A model generated the notes under the pieces. The model worked only from the letters and a program-made list of their open reading frames with translations, was not told the origin of the DNA and ran no database searches. A program made the position numbers and the translations under genes. DNA of 64,000 nt from Sepiola atlantica (Eukaryota; Mollusca; Cephalopoda; Sepiida; Sepiolidae): positions 23,744,941 through 23,808,940 of the forward strand of contig OY744537.1 in NCBI GenBank assembly GCA_963556195.1. The letters run 5' to 3'. Shown here in pieces: positions 21,078 to 31,975 of the stretch (position 1 is its first letter; each line of letters opens with the position of its first letter).

Positions 21078-21262
21078 TTTGTCTTTGGATGGGATGCTTG
21101 GAAATGCCACTATGAGAAATTGTTGAATACTGAGTTTTGATGGAAGTGTGAAAATTTAGAAGTTGCAGAAGCAATATCCGCTCCAGCTATAAGAATTGAG
21201 AAAAAAATGGTATGGGAAGCTGTGAGTGAGGTGAAAAAGATGATGGCTGCAGGATCCCTCAT
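21078..21262 (+). mobile_element. LINE fragment (same family), plus strand, part 1
   Basis: + frames give LLNTEF, ENLEVAEAISAPAIRIEKK and VWEAVSEVKKMMAAG, the linker just before the RT. It corresponds to 20480-20700 of the antisense copy. The two copies therefore stand head to head, only a few hundred bases apart. The piece resumes at 21945 after about 680 bp of other sequence. Confidence 0.6.
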
Positions 21263-21359
21263 GCATTTGTTATATTATGAAAGCAGAAAGGAATAGACAA
21301 CACAGGATGGAAATTATAACGAATTCAATCATTTATTTTCCAAACAAACGGAAGGAAAT

Positions 21360-21660
21360 TACCAAGAATTGTCGTTGTTGTTGGTGGTGGTAATGGTAGA
21401 AGCAGCGGTGGCACTTGTTGTTGTTGTTGGTAGGAGTAGACGCAGCGATGACTGTTGTTGGTAGGAGTGGATGCAGCAATGACTGTTGTTGTTGGTAGGA
21501 GTGGACGCAGCGATGACTGTTGTTGTTGGTAGAAGTAGACGCGGCGATGACTGTTGTTGTTGTTGTTGATAGGAGTAGACACGGCGATGACTGTTGTTGT
21601 TGTTGGTAGAAGTATACACAGCGATGACTGTTGTTGTTGTTGTTGGTAGGAGTAGACATA
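21360..21660. repeat. GTT-rich minisatellite (about 8 units)
   Basis: The repeat unit is roughly 33-42 bp: gtaggagtagacgcagcgat followed by gactgttgttgttg, with the number of GTT triplets varying. On the minus strand all three frames stay open (YQQQQ, PTTT, TNNN), which follows from the triplet composition. See the adjoining zinc-knuckle-like stretch for a possible coding past. Confidence 0.75.
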
Positions 21661-21664
21661 TGTC

Positions 21665-21915
21665 TTCGGATGAAAGATGGCCCCATGGTTCAGAAAATTG
21701 CGTTTCTTTTGGGTCGCTCTTTTTGCCACAGTGAACATGGCACATGAGCAATCCGCGTGTAATCGCTATGGTAACAAGCATGATCATGTGCTCCAACTTT
21801 TGTGCCACCACAGCGATTACAGAACGAGTCCCAATGCAGCCGATTCCACTTTTAAGCGGTCGGGAATCACGTAAACAAGGCTTACTTGGGTGGTGGTCAT
21901 CACGGTAACACATGC
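21665..21915 (-). pseudogene. Possible gag zinc-knuckle relic of an LTR retroelement
   Basis: On the minus strand, frame 21359-21913 and its neighbours include CNRCGGTK...HDHAC and, in another frame, CHVHCGKKSDPKETQF. These look like two damaged CCHC knuckles before a basic stretch. The region leads straight into the glutamine/threonine-coding minisatellite. The match is weak and needs a frameshift, so the call is tentative. Confidence 0.25.
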
Positions 21916-21944
21916 CAGACAGTATGGCGGCGTCTTCAAATCAA

Positions 21945-22245
21945 AACGAGATCTAAAATCATCACACGTTGTTGCAGAAATGTTAAAGGCTGTGGGTTAA
22001 ACAGGCATTGAGATGATCACAGACTTGACAAATCAGATCATAAAAGAAGAATTTATCCTGAAAGATTCAGAATTTGTGAATTGTTACAATGGTAAAGGGG
22101 AAGAAATAGATAGAGGCAATTACAGAGACTTCGATTTGATGGATAAGGTCCTGAAAGTGATTGAGAGAATAATTGAGCAGCAAATAAGGAGTCAGATAAG
22201 CATAGATGAAATCCGGTTGGCTCTGTGGGGGCAAAGGATCATTCA
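21945..22245 (+). mobile_element. LINE fragment (same family), plus strand, part 2
   Basis: It resumes the plus-strand LINE with HVVAEMLKAVG, TDLTNQIIKE, then VNCYNGKGEEIDRGNYRDFD and KVLKVIERIIEQQIRSQIS, the fingers region of the RT. Similarity ends near 22245, before the catalytic aspartates. Confidence 0.7.
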
Positions 22246-23275
22246 AAGGAAAAGAACAAAGTTCAACAACTCGTCTGGGTTTTTATTGTATAGAAGAGTA
22301 ATTATTAATAAAATAAAAGAATTGATTTTACATTCGTCAATGATAGGATTAATGTCCACCGTGCTCATAAATGTCTTTAGCAAGGGTTATTTTTTTTGTC
22401 TCTAAGTTATTTCGTTAGTTCTCTGTATGTGCGAATTCTTTACACAAGTGGTTGTTTAAGTCACAAACTTAACGGGCGAAGGTGGTGGCAAGAATTTCGT
22501 CCGGTTTGGTTCTTCGACGCACTCCACTTCAGTCTCTCCCGGGCGTAAGTTCAACTCTGGCTCGTGCGTGAAAAAACTACATTCTTTTATTGAAGATGTC
22601 TATGGTCGTACACCCTCCTTCTCCACCATCTTACTTCCTGCCTGTCTTCATTTCTCAAGGAGGGTGGGGACGGGCGCCTCACTCTTTTTTTCTGAAAATA
22701 AATGGGATTTTCTCCTACCCCGCCGTTATCGCCAAAAACAGACGCGACAACCGTGGCCTTTCTCATTCTGTCACACAGCTGGAGGTGCTCTGTGCCCGGC
22801 TTGTAATTAATGATGACAGGCTCAAATAAATCTCTGTCAAGTGGATTCGTTATTCCCAGGTCGTGACGTCTTCAAAACAACCATTACAGAATCATGGTTC
22901 TAAAACGTGCCATTCACCCAAACAATAATATCGCTTTATTGATATTTCAGAATTAAATTTGCGATATGGCATTCTCTAATCTCCACCTCTCATCTGGCAA
23001 CTGTCTCCTCGCCTCTGGTGGTAATTGATTTTGAATATCTTACATGATTCCCCGAGACTAGCTGGCGTCTCGTTCTGTCGTCCGAATAAGTTGATTTCTA
23101 CGTCAAATATATACTAGTTTTATATCTCCACTTCGTCTCGTCGCAGGGCTCTCAGTCAGCGTAGCATCACCATCAATATGCATACTAGCGCGTCACCAGG
23201 GTACCCGATCTCCATGGGGCCCCGGATACTTTTTCACACAATTACATCTTTTGTGGTACTTGTATAAGAATTAGG
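22246..23275. other. GC-richer stretch of unknown origin inside LINE debris
   Basis: This ~1-kb stretch between two pieces of the same LINE is GC-richer than its flanks from about 22440. A minus-strand frame of about 48 codons (22456-22600) reads FFTHEPELNLRPGETEVEC then EEPNRTKFLPPPSPVKFVT and stops. Its composition is protein-like but it is unrecognised and has no ATG. The overlapping + frames at 22568-22829 have no motif. It could be an LTR-like or DNA-element insertion. Confidence 0.35.
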
Positions 23276-23280
23276 TACAC

Positions 23281-23600
23281 TTGAAGTGCAGTGGAATTAC
23301 AGGTAGGTTGAGAGAGGATAACCAGTTTGTGTGCAAGAAGTGTAAGACAATGGAGATGGATGAGAACTCAGATGTGGAGAAAGTATATCTGGATGACGTA
23401 GTTATTGAGGTTGTCGAGAAGTTTTGTTACCTTGGTGATACCGTTGGAGCACAAGGTGGGGCAGGTGCTAGTGCGATTGCAAGAGTTAGGAGTGGATGGA
23501 CCAAGTTCAGAAAACTTCTATCATTACTAGCCGGCAGAGTGTTACCATTATCAACTAAGGAAGAATCTAACAAGTGTTTGTAATGTGATGGTGGTAGCCT
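23281..23600 (+). mobile_element. LINE ORF2 C-terminal fragment
   Basis: It translates as KCSGITGRLREDNQFVCKKC, then VYLDDVVIEVVEKFCYLGD and TVGAQGGAGASAIARVRSGW, then LLAGRVLPLSTK. This equals the zinc-finger and post-RT region of the antisense LINE at 18345-20975. It is open for 100 codons and cut off on both sides. Confidence 0.75.
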
Positions 23601-23699
23601 GGAGAGTACAGAATCATGTTGGAAATAAGTCAACTGTTTTTGAGAAAACAGGGTATTTGAAAAGTAAACAAATTCATGAAAAAATGATTCTTTTGCAAA

Positions 23700-23702
<3 letters not shown>

Positions 23703-23754
<52 letters not shown>

Positions 23755-23815
23755 GGTTTAACGTCCGTTTTACATGTTGATATGCATTGGACGGCGGTAG
23801 GAAATTGACTTCCAA
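23703..23815 (+). mobile_element. Octopus-type SINE fragment with (CAT)n head
   Basis: About 16 CAT triplets lead into cggtttaacgtccgttttac then atgttgatatgcattggacg, which I recognise as the consensus start of an abundant cephalopod SINE. It stops after gaaattgacttcc. The poly-Met frame on the minus strand is just the CAT repeat. Confidence 0.65.
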
Positions 23816-23975
23816 AGCCATGAGTGAGATGAAAAACGGGTAAGGCTGCAGGACCCTTATGCGTTGTTGCAGAAATGTTAATGGTTGCGGGTGAAACAGG
23901 CATTGACTTGTCAAATCAGAAATTAGTGCAATTGTGAATTGTTACAAGGGTAAAATGGAAGCACTAGATATGTAC
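23816..23975 (+). mobile_element. Small LINE fragment
   Basis: The + strand gives MSEMKNG, GPLCVVAEMLMVAGETGID in shifted frames, then AIVNCYKGKMEALD: the pre-RT linker of the same LINE family. It is short and broken. Confidence 0.5.
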
Positions 23976-24744
23976 TGAGAAAGATAAGTAATTTGAAAAT
24001 TTTCAAAACTGACTTGAAACAGTGACTGTTTTAGGAAATTAAATATTAGAAGAATAACAGACTGATAAGTATGAAAAACAAATTGTACTTGTAGCAGTTA
24101 CATGAAACACCTATTTTGTTTAAATGCCCGCGCAGTGTCATGCATAAGATTGAGTTGTGGCTTGGCTTCGCACATGCGCACTCGAATCTGGACTGTTAAC
24201 TGCGTGGATGTTATGATATATCTGCACAGAATCAAGATAAATACACGTAAACATATCTTGGTGCCAAAAATAACATTCAAAATCAGTTCCCGTTTTGATC
24301 GCCTCTTGATAGGATGCTATGCTGTGCTTGCCGTTTCATTATGAGTGGCCGGCTAAAATGGAACTCCAGGATTCAGCAATTCGTTTATCAACAAAAGTCA
24401 GCCTACTGAACAATTCTCGTTGTGTTCCGGTGTTCCCTTGAATAAAAGTTAATACCTATTTAGTTGTGGAGATATGGTTTTTATTTAGGGAAGATGGTGA
24501 CCCTTTTTCTTTTTCAATATTCTATTTCAGTCAGATGCGGCCAGATACAACTAACTCTACAAAGTTACGTTCTTCATCCTGATTGTCTTCCTAACCAACC
24601 AATCACATAACCTCTCCATCAAAAAAAATAAATACTTTTGGGCTAGAGTAAAAGTACAGGAGATGATTAATTAGAAATATTCACTTGACTGATTTGGTCA
24701 GTAAAGATTTTTAAGAAAATAAGAATTGACCATAAGAAACATGG
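23976..24744. other. Non-coding spacer
   Basis: No gene or mobile element recognised. An 80-codon + frame (24102-24344) overlaps a 60-codon minus frame; neither has a motif. Confidence 0.35.
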
Positions 24745-25120
24745 ATTACACTCTCTCTCGCAGACGTGATGTTGCTAGTCTCAGTCTTTTCTATAAGTAC
24801 TATTATGGCATGTGCTCTTCAGAATTGTGTGATCTATTCCCCGCTTCTTTTGTTCCAGCTCGTTTGACTCGTTGGTCTAGTTATCTCTATCAATTCATTG
24901 TTTTGATACCTCATTGTAATACAGCTTCCTATTCCAGTAGCTTCTTTCCAAGAACTGCAGGCTTGTGGAACTCTCTTCCTGCTGACTGTTTTCTCCTACC
25001 TATAGCCTTAGTCTTTTCAAGACATCTCCTGTTATTGCGATAATCATCTTTCATTCTTTTTAGCTTCTTTCATCAAGTGGCTTTATGCCTTGTCTGGAGC
25101 GATTACCTTAAAAAAATTTT
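24745..25120 (+). mobile_element. LINE 3' end (family B), second copy
   Basis: The frame at 24726-25043 reads LSRRRDVASLSLFYKYYYGM, LYQFIVLIPHCNTASYSSSF and FFPRTAGLWNSLPADCF. A shared 3' UTR follows (tagcttctttcatcaagtgg, ctttatgccttgtctggagc) and ends in an A-run. It is closely similar to 17471-17944 and better preserved in frame. It is 5'-truncated. Confidence 0.75.
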
Positions 25121-25705
25121 AAAATATGAAAGTTCCTTTCTTAGTTGGGAAGTTGTGATAAGGGAAATATTAATGGTTTAATTTTGGGGCTCCCTTTTTT
25201 GCCTAAGATTTGTCACACGGCCTTAAGAAAAGGGTCACCTTGAAGATAGAGGTGGTAGAAGGAATGCAGTAGTTCTGAGATGCACCCTTGATAATTGTAG
25301 ATGAGAGATAGAAATTAAAACAAGCCAGAGTAAACCTCTGATCATTAAAAAGGGTTGAGAGTAAATCTCCCCGTGTTTAAAAATGTAAAATTGCAAAAAA
25401 TAATGAGGGTCGAGAAGTGAAATGAGGTGGCTCTTAGAGAGTTAAACAAACCCATTCAACCCCTTTTTAAGTTTAGACGCTTTTTCCATAGTTTCATATC
25501 AGCAAAGAATGTTGGGATCTCAGGAACTCGATTCCCTTTCCACCAAAATCCATGTCACTTTGAGAAGATTCATAAACCCAGACTTCTAATCTAAGAACTT
25601 TTTTTTTTTAATTTTCTATTCGAAGAGTGGCAAAACCAGTGTCACTTTGTTAGGAGCAACAAGAATGGATTTCCACTTGTATTATTCCAGATATATCTTC
25701 TATTA
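25121..25705. other. Non-coding spacer
   Basis: AT-rich sequence with no recognised feature. Confidence 0.4.
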
Positions 25706-25950
25706 TATAAAACACAATGTATGTATGTGTGTTCCCTATAGAAAAAAAAGTTAGAGAATTAACATAAAAACTAAGTTAATTTTTATATAAAACACAATGT
25801 ATGTATGTGTGTTCCCTATAGAAAAAAAGTTAGAGAATTAACATAAAAACTAAGTTAATTTTTATATAAAACACAATGTATGTATGTGTGTTCCCTATAG
25901 AAAAAAAAGTTAGAGAATTAACATAAAAACTAAGTTAATTTTTATATAAA
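25706..25950. repeat. Tandem triplication of an ~80-bp unit
   Basis: Three almost identical units start with ataaaacacaatgtatgtat and pass through gtgttccctatag and ttagagaattaacataaaaa. The landmark aacacaatgt lies at 25711, 25791 and 25870, giving periods of 80 and 79 bp; the one-base difference is in an A-run. Near identity suggests recent amplification. Confidence 0.9.
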
Positions 25951-26294
25951 TTTTCTGGGAAAGAAAATGGATGTGGTTCTGAATCTCTAAGTGCCCTCGC
26001 AAGGGAGCTAACAATGCAGAATCCATCCTAAAACCTGAAATATATCTTATTTTAATAAAATTTAAATCATATGTATAAAATTCTCCGATGGAAATGGTCC
26101 TGAATCTCTATGTGCTCCTCAATGTGCCCCCTCTAAGGGAGCAGAACCTCTTTAAAACTTCAAATACATATATACAATTTCAATGAAATTTGAACCATAT
26201 GCATAAGACATTAATTCAGAAAGTTTTTCAAAAGTTCAGTTTCTTCCGACTATATTTGAGGGTGAAATGAGGAACAGTAAAAAAAAAATAAAAA

Positions 26295-26330
<36 letters not shown>

Positions 26331-26847
26331 AGTAAAGAAAGAAAGAAAACAATATGGTGTTATGAGCATCGGGAAAAAGGACAGTGTTCCTTATCAAATC
26401 CCGAGCAACGTCGGGTCTCCTTGCTAGCTTTTTAATATTGTATTATCTTTAATATTTTAACCCAGAATTCTAATTTTAGCAGAACAGAATCAAGCGAGTC
26501 AAAAACATTGTAACTTGCTAATTCATACGCATTGCATTTATCTTTCTTGAATGATAAAACTCAATCATGTCGCATGCGTAAGAATGAACAGTAGACATCA
26601 ATAAATCAATTGTGGTTATTGATTTTATTCTAAAAAAATAAAAAATTGGAATTCAAATCAAATCAGACTTATCTTCACATAAAATTCCTTACATGTGTAA
26701 AATCTCGTGTCGGATTAGTAAAGTGGCAGATATTGCAGTCATCACAGGCCAAGCGCCTTCAACAGCCTCGCGTTCAGTAATAATCTGACGGTTCAAAAGA
26801 GTTTAGGTTTAGATTCTGTTCACTTCTCGGCTCAAAACTGATATTGC
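25951..26847. other. Non-coding DNA with a diverged duplicate and a TA microsatellite
   Basis: Two blocks share a pattern (ggttctgaatctctaagtgc and ggtcctgaatctctatgtgc, each followed by aatataaaat-like tails) at about 25973 and 26094. (TA)n lies at 26300-26328. No gene recognised. Confidence 0.4.
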
Positions 26848-28373
26848 ATGGCTCAGATCGCACACAAGACGATTTGGAATTTTGCAATTATACATCTGGT
26901 AACAGACAAAAATCATAGTTTGGAGTCAATTTTTCGAAATGTAAAAATCACTCTACACATCAATCACTCACTTATGGAAAAGTGGATCACTAAAATAATA
27001 GATGATGGTGATGCAGCAGACATTGTCTGCCTTGTTTTTGCCAAGGCCTTTGATTCAGTGAATCATAGACTTCTGCTCTACAAGCTCCAGGCCTATGGCT
27101 TTCAACCACACATGGTGAGATGGATCAGAGCCTTCCTTGCTGGCCGTACCTTTCAGATGCAAGTTAATGGCTCTCTGTCTGATGTTTCCAATGTGGTTAG
27201 TGGACCCTCACCCCCAAGACTCGGTGCTGGGCCCCTTGTTTTTCCTGGTGTTCATCAATGATCTGCCAGAGGACATCTCCCAGAAGGTTCTTCTTTTTGC
27301 CAATGACGTCAAGATCATTGCTCCCAGAAGTGACTTTGAAGATCTTTGTAGATGCCTCCATGTGGTCAATCCGTGAAGACAAATGTAAAAAAAATCTGGT
27401 GGCAAACCACAGTGGTTAATCTTTCTGAACGTCCAAATCGGTAAGCAACAGTTCAAGAACAATTCTTTTTACTTCAGTCTCCTCCTTCAACCTCACTCTG
27501 CTCTCCTTACCGCTCTTCACCAGCTCAATGAAAAGAGTACGGTTTTTGTACTACTTTTTGCCCCACCTATGCAAATTGACTGTCAACCAGAGCCATCTAG
27601 CTTTCAAATTCTCCAAACAGCCAATTTGCAAAGGGGGACAACTCAAACCACACTCCATCAAGTTAGTAAATGGTCAAACCTATGTCAACAAATGCAACCA
27701 CCTTCCAGTCGGATCTTCACCCAACATGCCACTTGATTTTGAACCTGGCTGATTGATTCTGGATGAGACGACGCAGTCAAAGGACTTGAATGTTGTGGTC
27801 GATTCCTCTTTTACTTCCACTGCCCAATGTATTCAAGCGGAAAATAAGGTTCGCAATGTGCTCTTTCCCATCGACCATTCCTTTGCTACCATGACAGTCA
27901 ACATCTTCCTACCGCTATATGTATCTCTGGTGAGACCCGTTCTGGAATATGGCATCCGAGCTTCATCTTCCTATTTCATTCAAGATGTTCAGCATCTGGA
28001 GCTGGTTCAGAGATTTGTGATGTGGTTGGTCCATGGCCTCCACACAACGTCCTACGAACAACAATTGAGAACCTTCAACCTGTAGTCGCTGGAGCAAAGG
28101 CTGCATAGAGATCTCATCATAACTTTTAACATCATGCATGACAATTACAATGTGCCTCATGACCTCTTCTTCACACCAGGTCTGCAGAGAGTGTTTGGAG
28201 GTGCCTAAGAGATGCTGTATCGGAGACAATTTTGGCTTGATCATCGGAAGACGTCTTTTTTGGCTCAAGTCGCCATACAGTGGAACAGGTTGGTAGAAAC
28301 CGTGGTCAGCTTGCAGACGACCAAACAGTTCGCGGCAGTGCTAGATGCATCATCAACACTGATCTTTCGGTAA
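26848..28373 (+). pseudogene. CR1-like LINE ORF2 relic (RT and C-terminal domain)
   Basis: The frame 26848-27261 gives MEKWITKIIDDGDAADIVCL, then VFAKAFDSVNHRLLLYKLQA and RAFLAGRTFQMQVNGSLSDV. A frameshift leads to DSVLGPLFFLVFINDLPEDI and LLFANDVKI, where the active-site FADD/YADD is FAND, so a catalytic aspartate is lost. About 300 bp (27375-27670) do not fit the family. The C-terminal part resumes with LPVGSSPNMPL, LNVVVDSSFTSTAQCIQAEN, VSLVRPVLEYGIRAS, then HDNYNVPHDLFFTPGLQRVF. It ends DASSTLIFR at a TAA (28371-28373). Confidence 0.75.
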
Positions 28374-29215
28374 TTATCCCTTACTTGTGCAGCAGAAGGT
28401 GCATGGGGACACAATGTTTGTGTAAAACATCATCAACCGGAATTTAAATAAACTCTTTCGAGGAGTTTTTCACCCCAGCGCCAAGTCGTGGTCTCTACGA
28501 AGCCAAGCAAGCTATGTATGGTAAAGGGTTGTTGGTTGAAGAGTCGTTTGCCGGAGCCAAGAGGTAGCCATTTTGTAGAAGTGGCCGTGTCTGTGTCTAT
28601 CTGACTGACTGGCTTGGAATGAAAAAGAAGAGGATCACCAGAGTTCCTTGTAAAACTGCAAACATCTTATTTAACGTTTCAGTAAAAGAGGAACACAAGA
28701 ATGTAAGGCAAATTGTCTCAGCAGGCAGGCTTTGGGCTGAAGACAGAAGATTGAGTTCCATCTCATCTTGTCGTTTCCTGGCAAGCAATGCAATGTTTTA
28801 GCATCTCATCTCCGCAGCATATATTCTGGAACTGAATAGTGTCTTCCCGCCAACAAGGTGGGCAGAAACGGAAATGACTGAAAGTTGCGAACATGCACTG
28901 AAGTGTTCTATCACCTGGTGTATTTTTATGTGAATTTTAACATGCCTGCTTTACTCAACCGAACTACAACTAATCATTACGCAAGAGATTGCGTGTACAT
29001 ACAAAAGAAATAGATCTCAGTCATGTAACTTCTACAGATGTACCATAGTCGCTTTTGCATCAGTAGAAGACAGGCAGCATTCTCTGCTTTATCTGTCTAT
29101 CATATCCAGGTTTAAAGTCGCCTTGGACAACTTTGAGACGGTATATACATTTTCTAACCGTCTTTTTGTTGCACTTTGCTATTTTTAGCCAATAAATTTG
29201 ATTTAATTTGATTTT
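28374..29215 (+). mobile_element. Probable 3' UTR and downstream of the CR1-like LINE
   Basis: Non-coding sequence follows the ORF2 stop and ends in atttgatttaatttgattt (29195-29213). Short repeats of this sort close CR1/L2-type LINEs. The stretch from 28480 to 28990 could also hold unrelated sequence, since its length is large for such a UTR. Confidence 0.35.
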
Positions 29216-29884
29216 TGACTAATTTTAGTGGAGAAAGATCATTTAAAATGTTGAAGAGAATTAAGACAAATCCGAATACCCACAAAACAAGACAGACAAT
29301 AATTTAACCTCAATCAATATTAAACATGAACTTATTGCATGGAATTAACAAATTTATCTTCAGCTACATCTACAAATTTTTGCTTATAAGTTTTATATTA
29401 TATGTAACCTCTTCTAATCTCTTAAAGTGTTTCTATGATGCTCAAAGGGGAATATATATATATGGACCATTTGAATCAATGTGTTATTTTTTAATGTTAT
29501 TTTATTTTTAATTTTCAGATTGTTACAATTAAAGTTGTTTTTGTAAAAGAGTCTCACCCTAAAATCTACAACAGGCCTCACGCTAATCTAATCCAGTAGG
29601 GAGGAAACATGGGTACCTACTACCAGGTTTCCTTTTCTAACATTAGGGAGTTTGCGTTTCAACTTTCCAGATGTTGAAATCCATTTACAAGAGACCAAAT
29701 CTGTTGTTTCCATGTGAAACTGGAATTTGCCGTTAATTTCTATCGATAACTTCAACAAGATTCCAGGTTATTCTAACATGATCTCAAAGCATGACCTTCA
29801 AGATCGCTATAGATATAGAATTTGTGCTAGGACGTTTTTGTTTGTTTGTTTTTTTGTTTTTTTTGTTTGTTTTTTTTACTATTT
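29216..29884. other. Non-coding spacer
   Basis: AT-rich sequence with a T-rich run at 29835-29880. No recognised gene. Confidence 0.35.
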
Positions 29885-30225
29885 GGTTCATTACTTATCA
29901 AGGCCAAGAGTCACTCCAGGATAAGAGTTGATGCGATATGAATGATTGCTAGACGAATGGAAGAACACTATGGGAGTACTAACATTGATCAAAAGTAATA
30001 CAAAGTGCTCAATATTCTAGATAGAGCAGGTGTGTTCAAACGCCACATTGCACAGGAGCAATAGCTCCACTGTGTTTAAAGTGTTCAATAATTTGCTGAC
30101 ATTGTATTTGAAGACGACCCAGTTGTAATCAGCAGGGAAGCAGTCCTGCAGCAATGTGTTCCACAGATGGGAAACTCTTGGAAAGAAAGTCTGTTCATGG
30201 AAATTCCGCTTGATGCCAGGCACAT
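29885..30225 (-). mobile_element. LINE 3' end (family A), antisense
   Basis: On the minus strand, 30223-30060 encode FFPRVSHLWNTLLQDCFPAD then YNWVVFKYNVSKLLNTL. They are followed toward 29885 by the family-A 3' end (tggagtgactcttggccttg read on that strand). It is truncated at its 5' side near 30225 and faces the plus-strand copy at 30420. Confidence 0.7.
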
Positions 30226-30419
30226 GGAGGGAGAAAGGAAAGACTGTTTTTGTTGTGATGTCTTAGACATCTCCGATGAAGACCGTGAGTTTCCCTTTAT
30301 GTGTTTCCGTGTTGCATTTGTTCACAGCATCACTTTCATCTTTGTCCTTTATCATCGTCACAACGATGGAGTCACTGTCATTGAGCGGATCTCTGAAAAA
30401 ATTAACAAGCTCCTATCTG

Positions 30420-30632
30420 TTTACCTTTCTGCTAACATTCATGTCTGTTCCCCTGCAGACTACAACATGGTCGCCTTCAAGTCTAATGTTAACAAATACT
30501 TGTTGAGCTGTTCACTTAAGTAATCAAATTTTGTCCATTCCAGTCATCATTTTCAATCCTCTTGTTCGTTATCCAACTGACAATCTTATCCTCGAGTTGC
30601 TTTTGGCCTTGTTGATTCGAAAGTATAAAAAA
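30420..30632 (+). mobile_element. LINE 3' end (family A), sense
   Basis: It encodes CSPADYNMVAFKSNVNKYL then a stop. The 3' UTR follows with gtaatcaaattttgtccatt, tatccaactgacaatcttat and cctcgagttgcttttggcct. Together with 29885-30225 it makes an inverted pair separated by ~195 bp. Confidence 0.7.
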
Positions 30633-30766
30633 TAAAAGTTTTAAAAAAATGCACACCAAAAACTGATCACATGTTCAGACACAAATTGTTTTAACCAATC
30701 AGAGATGTCGATTGAATAATATAAAGCCATTAAAACAGTTGAGAATTCCAATATATTTTCATATAT

Positions 30767-30769
<3 letters not shown>

Positions 30770-30831
<62 letters not shown>
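30770..30831. repeat. (TA)n microsatellite
   Basis: A perfect TA run of about 60 bp between two short gatatatat/atatatcaa flanks. It explains the Tyr/Ile frames on both strands. Confidence 0.95.
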
Positions 30832-30834
<3 letters not shown>

Positions 30835-30929
30835 ATATATACATATATAGATGTCATATTAATTACTCACATTTTTGTTTACATACATTTTATAAACTGT
30901 GGTGATCTCATTCAACAAAAGCAAAAGTT

Positions 30930-31500
30930 AAAGCTTCTACTGTTAGAAGCAGCAGCGGCAGCAAATGTTTTTACGTATCAAAAAAGTTGCAAAAACTCAA
31001 CTCAGCAGTTTTTATTTTCAACCAATCACAGCACAAGACATATTCACTTCCAAATCTTGCACATAGTATAAAAACCCAGACACATAGCTTTTTTTCTCTT
31101 TTCTAGTGTTTTACTTCCACAATACATGTGCACACATCACAATCCAACCTAGGTCCTTTGGAGCAAAAAGTCCTTTGGCAAGTAGCACACACACACCCAC
31201 ACACACACACACCCACACCCCCCCCCACACACACACACACGAACTACTAAACATGGTGTCAGTATATACACATTGTTAACTGAACTCTCTCGCACACAAG
31301 TTCGTCCACACACTCTCTCATTGGCAAAACAAGCACACTAATATACACCCACATCTACATGCCTATTCCCACACACTGTAACATATAAAGTAGCACAAAA
31401 TGAACATGTAAATTCAATTCTCCTTACAGACAAAACACCTTCTTTCACCTAGAATGTTCTTGGACACTTTGAACTCTTTTTCTTTATGAACTCTCTTATC
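30930..31500 (+). repeat. Unclassified dispersed repeat X, copy 2, with CCAAT and TATA boxes
   Basis: Homologous to 15615-16140. It keeps agcagcagcggcagc, ccaatcacagcacaag (31022), a clean TATA box tataaaaac at 31067, acatgtgcacacatcacaat, aggtcctttgg, gaactactaaacat and ttctccttacagacaaaa. A (CA)n expansion (31187-31239) sits where copy 1 has cctcaacagacacagtaaga. CCAAT and TATA are 45 bp apart, as in a promoter. No terminal repeat or coding was found. Confidence 0.65.
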
Positions 31501-31975
31501 TTTCATTGTCTTAACAAGTTATCCATAACAATTGATTATTATTGTATGGATAGACTTTGTGATTGTTTCCTTTAACACCACAAACAAATATCAAATTCAG
31601 AAACCCACACTCAAATAGTTTTAAAAAGATACAACAAAAACTTTCTAGACCAATTGTAATGTTTTTCATTGAAAATGAAATTCAGTTGCAGCAAGCCACT
31701 TTTTGATCTTCTGGATCAAATAGAAGGGATTTACGTTTTCTTCCCAGTGTCAAAAATTCCAAGAACACGGTCTATGTGAAATCTTCTGGAAGCTTTAACA
31801 GAAACCAAAACGACATAATTTCAAATAATTTTGTCATCCACGTGGAGGCTGGCAAGGAGAAAAAAAAAGAGACTAAAGTTCATTCTCATAAACTAAAGAG
31901 TTTTAGTAAAGAGAAGTAATCAACAAGAGTTATGTTTCCTTTACTGAGACTTTCTTCTTTGATTTGAATTTAGCA
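31501..31975. other. Non-coding spacer
   Basis: No recognised feature. The sequence near 31680-31800 has a few protein-like codons on the minus strand but no assignable motif. Confidence 0.35.
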
